From: Paenibacillus_G sp049942825
Lineage (GTDB): Bacteria; Bacillota; Bacilli; Paenibacillales; NBRC-103111
Length of the DNA stretch: 64,000 nt
Direction: 5' to 3'
NCBI RefSeq assembly: GCF_049942825.1
Contig: NZ_CP187970.1
Span: forward strand, 5,952,001-6,016,000
In this document: positions 43,479 through 52,880 of the stretch, piece by piece
Layout: every line of letters starts with the position of its first letter
Position numbering within the stretch: position 1 is the first letter of the stretch
Position numbers and translations under genes: made by a program
Notes under the pieces: generated by a model
Databases searched by the model: none
What the model was told of the DNA's origin: nothing
Seen by the model: only the letters and a program-made list of their open reading frames with translations

Positions 43479-43772
43479 TTACACCGGGAGCTCGATCGTT
43501 TTGTGCTCGCGGGACTCCTTGTAGAGCACCACGATCTTGCCGATGACCTGGACGAGCTCCGCTTTAGCTCCGTCAGCAAGCTGCTGCGCCACGTCGCCCC
43601 GGTCCTCCATACAGTTGTTGAGGATGGTCACCTTGATAAGCTCCCGCGTCTCGATCGCATCGTTGATATGGCGGATAATATGGTCATTCACGCCGCCCTT
43701 CCCCACTTGGAAAATCGGGTCGAGATGGTGGGCCAGCGATCTTAAATATCGTTTTTGTTTGCCTGTCAGCAT
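43479..43772 (-). CDS. yhbY: Ribosome assembly RNA-binding protein YhbY (CRM domain)
   Basis: 97 residues, a single CRM domain associated with the pre-50S subunit. It begins MLTGKQKRYLRSLAHHLDPI and contains the GxxG-type loop FQVGKGGVNDHI. The ATG at 43772 gives the conserved N-terminus (B. subtilis YqeI starts MLTGKQK); a start four codons earlier would abut its ribosome site. Confidence 0.93.
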   Translation of the reverse strand: MLTGKQKRYLRSLAHHLDPIFQVGKGGVNDHIIRHINDAIETRELIKVTILNNCMEDRGDVAQQLADGAKAELVQVIGKIVVLYKESREHKTIELPV

Positions 43773-43812
43773 GCTGTTCTTCATCCTTATCTTGTGCTCT
43801 AGTTTGTTTGAT

Positions 43813-44712
43813 TTACTTCTGTCCGCCTGCTTCGGATTCGGCGAACGAATCCAGTACCGCTTTCCTCATGGCATCGACCGGCGCCGGCTGTCCCGTCCAG
43901 TATTCGAAGGCATAGGCCCCCTGGTATATGAACATGCCCAGCCCGCTGTGCACGGTGGCTCCGCGCTTCTCGCGGGCTTCTCTCAGAAGGCGGGTCTCAA
44001 GCGGATTGTAGATCAGGTCGCTGACGACATGATCCTCCCGGATCAGCGAGATGTCCATCGGCACCTCGTCCACCAGCGGGTACATGCCTACCAGCGTATT
44101 GTTCACGATAAGCGCCGCTTCGCCCACCAGCCCGTGAATCTCGTCGAGCCCATGGCCGCTTACGCTGCCGTAGCTGCCGAGCGAGGCGGCCAAATCGAGC
44201 GCCTTCTCTTTCGTCCGGTTCGCAATGTAGATATGCTCCGCGCCTTCCTGCGCCAGCGCATACCCGACGCCGCGGGCCGCCCCGCCGGCCCCGATCATGA
44301 GCACCTTGCGGCCCTTAAGCGCAAGGCCCGTCTCTTCCTTCAGCGAACGGATGTAGCCGATGCCGTCGGTGTTGTAGCCGATGAGGCGGCCGCCCTCGTT
44401 CACGATGGTGTTCACGGCGCCGATGATCCGGGCGCCCTCGTCGATCTCATCGAGATACGACATGACCTCCAGCTTGTGGGGCACCGTCACGTTCACGCCC
44501 CGGAAGCCCAGCGCACGGATGCCGGCGACCGCATCCTTCAGCGTCCCCGGCAGAATATGAAATGCGCCGTAGGCCGCGTTAAGGCCCGCTACGTCGAACG
44601 CCCGGTTCAGCATGACCGGCGACTTTGAGTGCCGCACCGGGTCTCCAAAGACGCCATACAGAATCGTGTGGCTGTCCAGCCCCTGCTTTCTCACCAGCAC
44701 CAGCTTCTCCAT
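43813..44712 (-). CDS. aroE: Shikimate dehydrogenase AroE
   Basis: NADPH-dependent reduction of 3-dehydroshikimate in aromatic amino acid synthesis. 299 residues. Substrate-binding SPVMLNRAF near the N-terminus, the catalytic lysine in GVNVTVPHKLEVM, YNTDGIGYIRSL, the dinucleotide motif MIGAGGAARGVGYALAQEGA, and C-terminal GLGMFIYQGAYAFEYWTG. GGAGG precedes the ATG. Sits between yqeH and yhbY as in B. subtilis. Confidence 0.96.
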   Translation of the reverse strand: MEKLVLVRKQGLDSHTILYGVFGDPVRHSKSPVMLNRAFDVAGLNAAYGAFHILPGTLKDAVAGIRALGFRGVNVTVPHKLEVMSYLDEIDEGARIIGAVNTIVNEGGRLIGYNTDGIGYIRSLKEETGLALKGRKVLMIGAGGAARGVGYALAQEGAEHIYIANRTKEKALDLAASLGSYGSVSGHGLDEIHGLVGEAALIVNNTLVGMYPLVDEVPMDISLIREDHVVSDLIYNPLETRLLREAREKRGATVHSGLGMFIYQGAYAFEYWTGQPAPVDAMRKAVLDSFAESEAGGQK

Positions 44713-44785
44713 TAGGTAACGTTCCTCCCGCTTCGTTGGTAACTCCTTCGCACTCTATTGCCCGTTCCCCAAAGGGCGGTGCGAT

Positions 44786-45892
44786 CTAGATCAGGGATTC
44801 CCTGACCGCCACTTTGACCCCGCGGGGCACGTGGATGGCCAGCTCCGCCCCCTGGTCGCCGTTCGCCTTCACCCAGCCGAGGCCGGAGATCGAGACGTCC
44901 AGATTGCCGCCCTTCGGAATACGGATGGCATGCTTGGTCAGCTTCGGCAGCTCCTCCAGATCCGCTAACGCCGGCGGCTGCAGCAGCACGCCCTTATGGT
45001 TCTCGTAGAGCTCGTCGGCCTTCTCCAGCTTCGTCCGGTGCGCCTGCAGCGCGTTGGAGACATAGAAGGTGAACGACTGGCGCTCTCCCTGCAGGAAGTC
45101 GAAGCGCGCCAAAGCGCCGAAATACACCGACTGCCCGCTGTTCAGCTGGAACACGAGCGGTTTGACCGGCTTGTCCGGCATAACCTTCATGAGATCCTTC
45201 TTGTTCACTAGCTCGGTGAGGCGGTGCTTGTACACGATACCCGGCGTATCGATAATCGAAGCGCCGTCGTCAAGCGGAATGCGCACAAGATCGAGTGTCG
45301 TACCCGGATATTGGGACACGGTCAGCTCCGCATCGAGATCGCTGTAGTCGTGGATCAGACGGTTGATCAGCGTGGACTTGCCGACGTTCGTTGCGCCGAC
45401 CACGTAGATGTCCCGCCCTTTGCGGTGCTCGTCCAGCGCTTCAATCACCCGTTCGAAACCCATGTTCTTGCGGGCCGAACAGAGCACGATATCGACAACC
45501 TTCAGCCCGGCTTCCTTCGCCTGGCGCTGCACCCAGTTCAGGATACGGTTGTAATTCGTCACCTTCGGGAGAAGGTCGATCTTGTTCACGACGAGAATGA
45601 TCGGATTGTTCCCTACGAACCGGGGCAGACCGGAGATCAGGCTCCCCTCGAAGTCGAACAGGTCGACGATGTTGACGACCAGCGAATCGGTCGTGCCGAC
45701 ATGGCCGAGCAGCTTCAGGAAGTCATCCTGGTTCAGCGTAATGCCTGATGCTTCATTATAGTTCTTGATGCGGAAGCAGCGCTGGCAGATCACCGGCGTA
45801 CGAGACAGAGCCTGCTCGGGCACGAAGCCGAGCTGATCCGGGTTCTCCTGCTGCAGCGCAACGCCGCATCCCGCGCAATTCTTGTTTTCCAA
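44786..45892 (-). CDS. yqeH: Circularly permuted ribosome-biogenesis GTPase YqeH
   Basis: 368 residues. An N-terminal treble-clef zinc finger (C6-x2-C9, C36-x2-C39) is followed by a GTPase domain with permuted motif order: G4 (VVNKIDLL) first, then G1 (VVGATNVGKSTLINRLI), then G3 (DTPGI). A C-terminal domain follows. The family is needed for 30S assembly. Start codon is TTG at 45892 with AGGA eight bases upstream. Ten bases after yqeG. Confidence 0.94.
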   Translation of the reverse strand: MENKNCAGCGVALQQENPDQLGFVPEQALSRTPVICQRCFRIKNYNEASGITLNQDDFLKLLGHVGTTDSLVVNIVDLFDFEGSLISGLPRFVGNNPIILVVNKIDLLPKVTNYNRILNWVQRQAKEAGLKVVDIVLCSARKNMGFERVIEALDEHRKGRDIYVVGATNVGKSTLINRLIHDYSDLDAELTVSQYPGTTLDLVRIPLDDGASIIDTPGIVYKHRLTELVNKKDLMKVMPDKPVKPLVFQLNSGQSVYFGALARFDFLQGERQSFTFYVSNALQAHRTKLEKADELYENHKGVLLQPPALADLEELPKLTKHAIRIPKGGNLDVSISGLGWVKANGDQGAELAIHVPRGVKVAVRESLI

Positions 45893-45902
45893 GTGTGGAT
45901 TC

Positions 45903-46397
45903 CTACTTTCTCATGAGCGTTTGGGCAGCCTTCTCGAGTCTGCGGTTCACCTTCGTGAAAAAACCTTCGTCCGACGGCGAGATCGGGGTCACGAGGATCG
46001 TGTGGAGCCCCATCCGGTTGCCGCCGAGCACGTCGGTCAGCATCTGGTCGCCGATCACGACCGTCTGGGAGGAACGCAGATTCATCATGGTGAGCGCCTT
46101 GCGGAAAGCTGCGGTAGTCGGCTTCTTGGCCCGGTAAATGAAAGGCAGGGATAACGGCTCCGCGAACTTGGTCACTCTCGTCCGCTGGTTGTTCGATACG
46201 ACCACCACCTGAAACCCGATCTGACCCACGACCTTCAGCCAATCGATCAGCTCCGGCGTGGCGAGCGGCGCTTTGGCCCCAACCAGCGTATTGTCCAAGT
46301 CCGTAATAATGCCCCGATATCCCTGCTCATATAGCTGCTGCAGATTAATTTCGTATATCGAATTGACATGTTGGTGCGGAATCAGCTTTTTCAGCAA
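45903..46397 (-). CDS. yqeG: YqeG-family HAD-IIIA phosphatase
   Basis: 164 residues with the HAD motif I TDLDNTLVG (the two aspartates near 33-35), motif II VVSNNQ, and motif III/IV VVIGDQMLTDVLGGNRMG. The start is taken as TTG at 46397, because GAGGTG lies six bases upstream and it gives MLKKLIPH, like B. subtilis YqeG. A GTG three codons earlier is in frame but lacks a site. The substrate is uncertain. First gene of the yqe operon in transcription order. Confidence 0.92.
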   Translation of the reverse strand: MLKKLIPHQHVNSIYEINLQQLYEQGYRGIITDLDNTLVGAKAPLATPELIDWLKVVGQIGFQVVVVSNNQRTRVTKFAEPLSLPFIYRAKKPTTAAFRKALTMMNLRSSQTVVIGDQMLTDVLGGNRMGLHTILVTPISPSDEGFFTKVNRRLEKAAQTLMRK

Positions 46398-46406
46398 TGC
46401 GTTCAC

Positions 46407-46804
46407 CTCGTAAGACGATAGGCTGTATACGTCAAACTATACCATAGATGTCCAATTCCTTGCAAAATGGTTCTTAAAACGGAGAAAACCGACGACAACC
46501 CCCCTTAGAGGGGTGAATTCTCGTTCCCCTGCTTTTTAGGATGCCAATCCCTGCGAAAAGATAACCCGGCTTCAAAGCCTTCAGAGTCAGGCATAAGGAA
46601 GGCTCGCCGCTGCAGATAAACGGGCTTCACCTCCCTTGAAATCCTACCAAGATAAACGGCTTCGCTGTCCTTTAAGGACAATGCGCGTTTATAAGAAAAT
46701 ATAAGATGACGGGATCGAGCTCCGGCGAGATATAAATTCATAATTTTAAAAAACCGCGGGCTGCCCCGCGGCTTGTCCTGTACTGCTTCATAAAAAGCAG
46801 TCTT
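46407..46804. other. AT-richer spacer between cotJC and yqeG
   Basis: 398 bases. Its right part holds the cotJ terminator (46747-46773). A 78-codon minus-strand frame (46505-46741) starts in the T-run of that terminator and has no ribosome site, so I do not call it. The yqe promoter should lie near 46400-46500, but no clear -35/-10 pair is visible. Confidence 0.5.
46747..46773 (-). terminator. Terminator of the cotJ operon
   Basis: Minus strand CCGCGGG-GCAG-CCCGCGG, then TTTTTTAAAATT. Confidence 0.88.
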
Positions 46805-47374
46805 TTAGAAAAATTTCTGCGCCGCCTGATCTTCCTTCAGCATCTCCACCGCTTCACGGAAGCGCATCGAATGGACGATCTCGCGCTCCCGGAGGAACTT
46901 CAGGCTGTCCTGCAGGTCGACGTCGTCAGTCATATCAATCAGCCATTGATAGGTGGCCCGCGCTTTCTCCTCAGCCGCAATGTCCTCATAGAGGTCGGCG
47001 ATCGGATCGCATTTGGCCTGTATGTAGCTCGCCTGCCAAGGTACACCCGATGCGTTCTGGTAGAACAGGGCATTGCCGTGGTTAGCATAATGGTCGCCAA
47101 GGCCGGCCTCGCGCATCTGCTCCGGCGTCGCATCCTTCGTCAGCTTGAGGATCATCGTGGCAATCATCTCGAGGTGGGAGAACTCCTCCATCGTCACATC
47201 CGTCAGCAAGCCGACCACCTTGTCCGGGAGCGAATACCGCTGATTCATGTAGCGCAGGGCCGCCGCCAGCTCGCCATCCGCTCCCCCATACTGCTCGGTG
47301 AGGAATTTCGCCATCTGGGGATCACATTTGCTTACGCGTACCGGATACTGGAGTTTCTTTTCATATAAGAACAT
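46805..47374 (-). CDS. cotJC: Spore coat protein CotJC (manganese catalase-like)
   Basis: 189 residues, di-manganese catalase fold. It begins MFLYEKKLQYPVRVSKCDPQ, has a ferritin-like helix with EEFSHLEMIATMI (Glu/His metal ligands) and a later EEKARATYQWLI. Last gene of cotJA-cotJB-cotJC. In B. subtilis the operon is transcribed by mother-cell sigma-E and the proteins enter the inner coat. AGGAGGAG lies before the ATG. Confidence 0.95.
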   Translation of the reverse strand: MFLYEKKLQYPVRVSKCDPQMAKFLTEQYGGADGELAAALRYMNQRYSLPDKVVGLLTDVTMEEFSHLEMIATMILKLTKDATPEQMREAGLGDHYANHGNALFYQNASGVPWQASYIQAKCDPIADLYEDIAAEEKARATYQWLIDMTDDVDLQDSLKFLREREIVHSMRFREAVEMLKEDQAAQKFF

Positions 47375-47386
47375 GGGCTTCTCCTC

Positions 47387-47659
47387 CTATACCTGCCATG
47401 GCCATGGCGTTGTGTTCCATTCGGCAGGCTCTCCGGCCTGGCTTCGTCCGTTGTGGATCAGGGGGCCGTATTTGCGCTCGAACGGCTCCGCCAATTCCAG
47501 GCGCTGGGCCGACAGCTCTTTGTACTGCTGCAGCGCCTTCTCGTCTGCGGGATGGGTATCGAGGTACAGCTGCAGCTCCACGAGCACAAAATCCAGAGCC
47601 TGCAGCTCCTCGAGTGCCGTGTAGTAAGTCTGCGGCAGCGGTTTGGGCTTGGCTGTCAT
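47387..47659 (-). CDS. cotJB: Spore coat protein CotJB
   Basis: 90 residues. Conserved segment YYTALEELQALDFVLVELQL followed by YLDTHPADEKALQQY, and a C-terminus with PWPWQV typical of CotJB. The ATG at 47659 has AAGGAGGTG upstream; the frame continues to 47830 without similarity. Six bases after cotJA. Confidence 0.93.
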   Translation of the reverse strand: MTAKPKPLPQTYYTALEELQALDFVLVELQLYLDTHPADEKALQQYKELSAQRLELAEPFERKYGPLIHNGRSQAGEPAEWNTTPWPWQV

Positions 47660-47664
47660 TATTC

Positions 47665-47904
47665 TCACACCTCCTTGTAACGTTGCGGCTCGTAAGGACT
47701 GTAGAGGTCCGGCCACAGGGTGCCCTTCTGGAGCGCTTCCTTCGGACTGTACTGCGCCAAGTCCGCCGGCTGATAAGCCAGGAACAGCTGCGGCGGGGTT
47801 ACGAAGGTCTTCTCTACGATCGGCGGGCAAGGGTCGAACCTGCCTGCAGGGGGGTAGAATACGCGGGTCTGCTCCTCCAGCTTCTTTTTATCGAGATCGG
47901 CCAT
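47665..47904 (-). CDS. cotJA: Spore coat-associated protein CotJA
   Basis: 79 residues, proline- and tyrosine-rich: FYPPAGRFDPCPPIVEKTF, then PPQLFLAYQPADLAQYSPKE, the typical CotJA pattern. AGAGGAGG precedes the ATG by six bases. First gene of the operon; upstream sequence has only a weak resemblance to a sigma-E promoter. Confidence 0.93.
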   Translation of the reverse strand: MADLDKKKLEEQTRVFYPPAGRFDPCPPIVEKTFVTPPQLFLAYQPADLAQYSPKEALQKGTLWPDLYSPYEPQRYKEV

Positions 47905-48000
47905 CGGAATCCTCCTCTGTCTTTGTAATGTCTGACACCCCCATACTTACCACCTTTTCCCGGTTTGGAAACAAGCCCTGCAACAAAAGGCGATGGAAAC

Positions 48001-48045
48001 AAAAAAAGAGAGCCTCCTCCGCCCAAAGAACGGAAGAGGCTCTCT
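48001..48045 (-). terminator. Terminator of the MoxR/DUF58/transglutaminase operon
   Basis: Minus strand AGAGAGCCTCTTCCG pairs with CGGAGGAGGCTCTCT, then TTTTTTTG. Confidence 0.88.
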
Positions 48046-48082
48046 AGTATTCATAAGAAGGGCAGCAACTACCTCAGCCCGC

Positions 48083-50314
48083 CTACATCTGCGAACGAAG
48101 CTTATCAATAAGCATCGTCGCCGTCTTATAGTCGTCTTCGGTAATGTCGGCCTTGCCGTACTTCGCCTTCTCGAAGAGAAGCAGTACGGTCTCGACGTCC
48201 ATGCGCATCCAGCGGCTCTGCTTCGTCCAGCGGGCCACCGCTTCGCGCAGCGTCTCATGCTCTTCGCGGACATAGCCGCTGCGCCGGAAGATCCGCAGCA
48301 TCCGCTCGCATTCGACGATGACCTTCTGCTTCAAGAGCGAGGCGCGGCGCCGGCGGGCGCGTTCTCTCCACAGCTCCGCCACCTGCAGCTTCCAGGCCAG
48401 GAAGCCGGCCAGGGCCGCCAGAACGGCGAGGCCGCCGGTGATGGCAAGGCCGCGGCCCTGCTCTTCCTCGGCCGTGGGCTCGGCTGCAGCCGGCTCCGCT
48501 TCAGGCGTATCGGCCGGCTCCACGACCGGCACATCCGGCAGCGTGGCACGCGGCATGGAAAAGCCGGCGGTCGGCTCGAACGGCACCCAGCCGTAGCCGC
48601 TGAAGTAAATCTCGACCCAGGAGTGGGCGTCGGCGTTGCGGACCGTATACGTGCCCGCGGCATCCGGGTCCATCATCATCTGGCCGGGAATCAGGCCCAT
48701 GAGCTCCGGATCGAGCGGCGTGGCGCCGGAGGAATAGCCTTTGACCCACCGCGCCGGCAGCCCGACCGACCGGGCCATGACCGCCATAGCGGACGAGTAG
48801 TAGTCGCAGTAGCCTTCCTTGATCTCAAAGAGGAACCGGTCCACGAAGTCGCGGCTGCGGCCTTTGGTCAGATCCGGCTTGTTCGTGTACGGGAAGGTCG
48901 TCTGCAGGTACTGCTCCAGCTTCTTCGCCTTATCATACGGATTCGCAGCATCCGCCGTAAGGTCGGCTGCCAGACGCTTCACCCGCTCCGGCAGGTTCGC
49001 CGGCAGCGCCAGGAACTCCTCTGCTCCGGCGGGGGTGCCGGCCGGCAGCGCACGCAGCGCCGCTTCATCGACTACCGGCACCTGCGAGATAACCTCGTAG
49101 GTCTTCGGGTAAGGCTGCCGCTCACTGAAGCGCAGCTCCCCCTGCGCGGCGAGCCACTGCAGGGGCTCGAAGCCGTTCTTCAGGTTGTTGATCCCCGTCA
49201 CCTTCTGGATGCTGTAAGCACCGAAGAGCACCGGATACCGCTGCTCGGTCAGCAGGGTCACCTTCTGGGTGACCTCCACCGTCTTCATGCTGCCGGACGG
49301 CAGGCGCGAATCGGAGGCGAGGACATTGTCGGCACGCACCGGATTGCGCGCATTGCGGCGCTCCGATTCGCTCTCGTCCCAGCCGCGTCCGGTATAGAGT
49401 GACTTGGTCTCCCCGCGCCAGTAGGCGCGCTGGGTCGTCTCGACCTCCATCACTGGCGTATAGTCGAACTGGAAGCCGCCGCCGAGGGCCCCGTCATTGC
49501 GGCTGTAGCCGGAAGAGGAGTCCATCGCCTCGCTCGGCGGTACGGTGACCCCTTTCGCGGTGGAGAAATTCATCGGCTCCCCGCGCAGGCTGCGCCAGGC
49601 CGTATAAGGATCGGTAAGCGAGGGGCCCACCTCCGGCATCATGGCGCCGATCAGCACCGTCAGCGAGATGAGGCCGACAACCGGCAGGGCAATGGAAGCC
49701 GGGTAGTCGGCAAGATGCCGCCAGGCCGCCGGATCCCGTCGCCTCAGCTGGGCAAAATGGCTCAGGATGAGCAGAAACAGCCCGCAGCCTACGATGACGG
49801 CCACCTGCGGCCACAAGAAGACTGAAGAGAACGAATCCCGGATGCAGAGCGCCATCACGCTGATGACGAGCAGCGAATAAATGCGCCACTTGACTTCTAC
49901 CCACCAGATCATAAAGTGGTAGGCCGCCCAGGCTCCGAGAGAGAACCACAAATACGGCGTGAGCTCATACAAGTTCAGGAACAGCCTCGAAGAGAAGAAG
50001 CTGGAGACAGGCATCGGATCCACAATGCCGTAGTTCTCGAGCACCTCTACATTAGCCGCCAGGATCAGGACGAACTGCAGCAGCCCCCGCAGGAGCCAGT
50101 GCAGCTTCTGCACATGCTCGAGCACGCAGACCATGAGCAGGGTCAGCTGGACGATCAGGACGGTCTCGGGCAGCCACAGGCCGTCCTCCTTGCCGAACCA
50201 CAGCGTGAACTGCAGCAGAATCAGCCCGCTGAGCAGCAGGGTGAGCCGGTGAGGCCAGTCGTCCCAGAGGAAGCGGCGCAGGGCGGAGCGGCCGGTATCG
50301 GTTCGGTTATTCAT
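48083..50314 (-). CDS. Transglutaminase-like membrane protein (TgpA/YebA type)
   Basis: 743 residues: about six N-terminal membrane helices (20-220), a large extracytoplasmic transglutaminase-like domain, one further helix (about 623-645) and a cytoplasmic C-terminal tail. Catalytic Cys503 is in GYCDYYSSAMAVMARSVGLP and His564 in ADAHSWVEIYFSGYGWVPFE. The third position, usually Asp, is Glu580 (FEPT). Operon with the DUF58 and MoxR genes, as yeaC-yeaD-yebA in B. subtilis. Peptide crosslinking or hydrolysis at the cell surface is possible; the substrate is unknown. Confidence 0.9.
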   Translation of the reverse strand: MNNRTDTGRSALRRFLWDDWPHRLTLLLSGLILLQFTLWFGKEDGLWLPETVLIVQLTLLMVCVLEHVQKLHWLLRGLLQFVLILAANVEVLENYGIVDPMPVSSFFSSRLFLNLYELTPYLWFSLGAWAAYHFMIWWVEVKWRIYSLLVISVMALCIRDSFSSVFLWPQVAVIVGCGLFLLILSHFAQLRRRDPAAWRHLADYPASIALPVVGLISLTVLIGAMMPEVGPSLTDPYTAWRSLRGEPMNFSTAKGVTVPPSEAMDSSSGYSRNDGALGGGFQFDYTPVMEVETTQRAYWRGETKSLYTGRGWDESESERRNARNPVRADNVLASDSRLPSGSMKTVEVTQKVTLLTEQRYPVLFGAYSIQKVTGINNLKNGFEPLQWLAAQGELRFSERQPYPKTYEVISQVPVVDEAALRALPAGTPAGAEEFLALPANLPERVKRLAADLTADAANPYDKAKKLEQYLQTTFPYTNKPDLTKGRSRDFVDRFLFEIKEGYCDYYSSAMAVMARSVGLPARWVKGYSSGATPLDPELMGLIPGQMMMDPDAAGTYTVRNADAHSWVEIYFSGYGWVPFEPTAGFSMPRATLPDVPVVEPADTPEAEPAAAEPTAEEEQGRGLAITGGLAVLAALAGFLAWKLQVAELWRERARRRRASLLKQKVIVECERMLRIFRRSGYVREEHETLREAVARWTKQSRWMRMDVETVLLLFEKAKYGKADITEDDYKTATMLIDKLRSQM

Positions 50315-51555
50315 GGGTTCCTCCCTCCCAGCAGCCCCGGCAGCTCAGCGAGCGCGTGCAGCGGATAGCAGGTAATGCCCCGGCTTCGCAGCTGCTTCAC
50401 CCAGGCGTCCTTCACCGTCGCCTGCGGGGCGATCCAGAGATGGCAGGGGTTCGTGCCCTGCTGCTTCAGCCAGCCGAGCAGCTGCAGCATCCCTTCGCCG
50501 GCTTCCGGCGAGATCAGCGTAATGAACGAGCCGGGCACCAGGCGGGAGATCCGCGTCTTAAGCACCTGCCACACGGGATGGGTGCCATCCGCCTCTACAT
50601 CGATGAAGTGCTGCATGAGCGCATGCTGCTGGGCTTGGGGCGATCTGGGCTCGAAGTACACATTGTCCGCTCCACTCGACAGGAGACCAAGCGACAGACC
50701 GCGGTGCGCACCGTATTGAAACAGCGATGCCGCCGCGGAAACCGCGAGCTCCAGCTCTTCGGGGTCGTCATAAGCTTTCATATAACGGTCCAGCACGACG
50801 TAAGTCTTCGGCAGGGACTCCCGCTCGAACTCCTTCGACTTCCATGTGCCGGTCTTCGCCGTCGCATTCCAGTGGACGCGCGACAGGCGGTCACCGTAGC
50901 TGTACTCCCGCACCCCGTTGATTTGGGTCGTCTCCCGGACGGCCCGCGTGGTGGAGGAATGATGGTTCGTTCCCTTCATCATTTGGTGGAACTGCTGCCA
51001 TTCGCGGATCGGTACGGTCTGCGGCATGACCGCAATGCTCTGCGGCAGCTCCAGCTCGCCGCGGTGCTCGAAGAGCCCGAAGATATCTTCGGTCACACAT
51101 TCGGTATGGCCGAAGGTATAATGGCCGCGGCGCATCGCCGGCGTCCGGTACTCCCATTCGGCGCGGCGGCGCCAGTCCGGTACGACGGTCGCCTCGAAGA
51201 TCAGCTCCCGGCCGCTCTTGTGATACAAGCGGTCCTTGACGAAAAGATACGGCATCGGCCAATACCCCGGGATACTCAGCTCGATCCTCACGCCGAGCGA
51301 GGTTCCGGCCTCGATCACTGAGCCGAAATCCGTGTTGTTCAGAACGCGGTTCCCTTGGGTACGCTTAATTCCGCTCCACTGGCCGAGCAGCAGGTAGATG
51401 CTTAAGATGAGCATGATGACGAACAGCATCAGCGCCAGCTTCCCGCCCTGGAAGAGCAGGAAGCCGAGGCTGCCGAGGAAGGCGCCGAACACAGCCCAGA
51501 ACTTGCGGCTGAAGCGCGGCAGCTCCGACAGCTTGTGGGCGAAGGTTTCTCTCAT
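50311..51555 (-). CDS. DUF58 domain protein (YeaD-like)
   Basis: 414 residues: two N-terminal membrane helices (about 20-57), a beta-rich stretch, and the DUF58/von Willebrand-like region with SYGDRLSRVHWNATAKTGTW and SLPKTYVVLDRYMKAYDDPE. Partners of MoxR ATPases in many bacteria. The stop overlaps the start of the transglutaminase gene (ATGA), and five bases separate it from moxR, so all three are one unit. Confidence 0.9.
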   Translation of the reverse strand: MRETFAHKLSELPRFSRKFWAVFGAFLGSLGFLLFQGGKLALMLFVIMLILSIYLLLGQWSGIKRTQGNRVLNNTDFGSVIEAGTSLGVRIELSIPGYWPMPYLFVKDRLYHKSGRELIFEATVVPDWRRRAEWEYRTPAMRRGHYTFGHTECVTEDIFGLFEHRGELELPQSIAVMPQTVPIREWQQFHQMMKGTNHHSSTTRAVRETTQINGVREYSYGDRLSRVHWNATAKTGTWKSKEFERESLPKTYVVLDRYMKAYDDPEELELAVSAAASLFQYGAHRGLSLGLLSSGADNVYFEPRSPQAQQHALMQHFIDVEADGTHPVWQVLKTRISRLVPGSFITLISPEAGEGMLQLLGWLKQQGTNPCHLWIAPQATVKDAWVKQLRSRGITCYPLHALAELPGLLGGRNP

Positions 51556-51559
51556 CCCC

Positions 51560-52519
51560 TCACCTCTCCAGGCGAACCGGGACCTTCACCTGCTGGAACA
51601 CCGACTGGAGCACGCTGCCGACCGTAGCGCCTTCCATCCGCGCCTCCGCCTGAAGAATGATCCGGTGTCCGAGCACATAAGGCGCGAGGAACTTGATATC
51701 GTCCGGAATGACGTAATCCCGGCCCTGCAGCAGGGCGTAGGCTTTGGCCGCCTGAACAAGGGCCAGCGTGGCCCGTGGGCTTGCGCCAAGGTAGATCGAC
51801 GGGTTCTCCCGGGTCAGCCGGATAACCGATACGAGGTAATGGGCCACGGCCTCATCCAGGTGCACCTGCTTCACCAGCGCCTGGATGGCCAGAATCTGCT
51901 CCACCTCGGCCACTGGCTCCAGGGAATCCAGCGGATGGCCCACACTCTGCGATACGATCATCCGCGTCTCCGTCTCCGCATCCGGATAGCCCATCGAGAA
52001 CTTCATCATGAAGCGGTCGAGCTGGGCTTCCGGCAGGATGTAGGTCCCCTCGAAATCGATCGGATTCTGCGTGGCGAGCAGCAGGAACGGCTTCGGCAGC
52101 TCATGAGTTTCGCCGTCCACGGTAATGTGGCGCTCTTCCATCGCCTCCAGCAGGGCGGACTGCGTCTTCGTGGTCGCCCGGTTGATCTCGTCGGCGAGCA
52201 GAATATTCGTCATGATCGGACCCGGGCGGAACAAAAACACTTCCTCCTTCGGGTGAAAGATCGACACGCCGGTTATATCGGTAGGCAGCAGGTCCGGATT
52301 GCACTGAATGCGCCGGAACAGGCCGTGTATGGACTTCGCCAGAGCTTTGATCAAGACGGTCTTGCCCGTCCCGGGAACATCTTCAAGCAGCACGTGTCCG
52401 CCGGCCAGCATGGCGGTGAGCAGCAGTAAAATTTCATCGGTTTTGCCGAGGATGCATGCTTCCAGGTTGGATTGAATGCGCTTCAACACGGCAAGTTCCC
52501 CATGTGTGACAGTTTCCAT
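51560..52519 (-). CDS. MoxR-family AAA+ ATPase
   Basis: 319 residues. Walker A GHVLLEDVPGTGKTVLIKAL (P-loop near 47-54), Walker B NILLADEINRATTKTQSALL, sensor 1 FLLLATQNPIDFEGTY, and a C-terminal lid domain. The family acts as a chaperone for maturation of DUF58/VWA protein complexes. First of a three-gene operon. GGAGG lies ten bases before the ATG. Confidence 0.93.
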   Translation of the reverse strand: METVTHGELAVLKRIQSNLEACILGKTDEILLLLTAMLAGGHVLLEDVPGTGKTVLIKALAKSIHGLFRRIQCNPDLLPTDITGVSIFHPKEEVFLFRPGPIMTNILLADEINRATTKTQSALLEAMEERHITVDGETHELPKPFLLLATQNPIDFEGTYILPEAQLDRFMMKFSMGYPDAETETRMIVSQSVGHPLDSLEPVAEVEQILAIQALVKQVHLDEAVAHYLVSVIRLTRENPSIYLGASPRATLALVQAAKAYALLQGRDYVIPDDIKFLAPYVLGHRIILQAEARMEGATVGSVLQSVFQQVKVPVRLER

Positions 52520-52880
52520 TGACGTCCGGCCTCCTCCATAAGATGGTACAACCTATATACGCAGCAGCAGACAAAAGGTTATGGGTGTAAGCGTATTGAC
52601 ATGAAACTGTAATATTAACGCGAAAAACGGCTTTTTGCACACCATAGAGTCCCAGATTTCTATTGTACAGGATGGCATAAGGGCAAGTATACGGATAAAA
52701 TGGATGAATTCTTTTGGCATTTTCTACTTTCCGGTGACGACGGACACCTGGCGCGATGCGCACTTTTGTCCGGACACGCCAAAAAGCCCCGGAGGGCGCC
52801 TGCACCCGCAGGCGGTCCGGGACGATGAAGGTCGGTTCCGCTCGATTCCAGCCCTGCATTAACGGCTCCGGGCCAGGGCT
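52520..52880. other. Spacer between spoVAE and the moxR gene
   Basis: 361 bases. The spoVAE end carries a hairpin with T-run on the minus strand (GCCC-TCC-GGGGC then TTTTT, about 52782-52801), the likely end of the spoVA transcript. The part near 52540-52660 is AT-rich and should hold the moxR promoter; I see no convincing hexamer pair. Open frames here are overlapping and unsupported. Confidence 0.55.

Noticed and set aside
46505..46741. 78-codon minus-strand frame between yqeG and cotJC
   Set aside because: It starts inside the T-run of the cotJ terminator, has no ribosome site and no family resemblance. It may be a decayed gene, but nothing supports expression.
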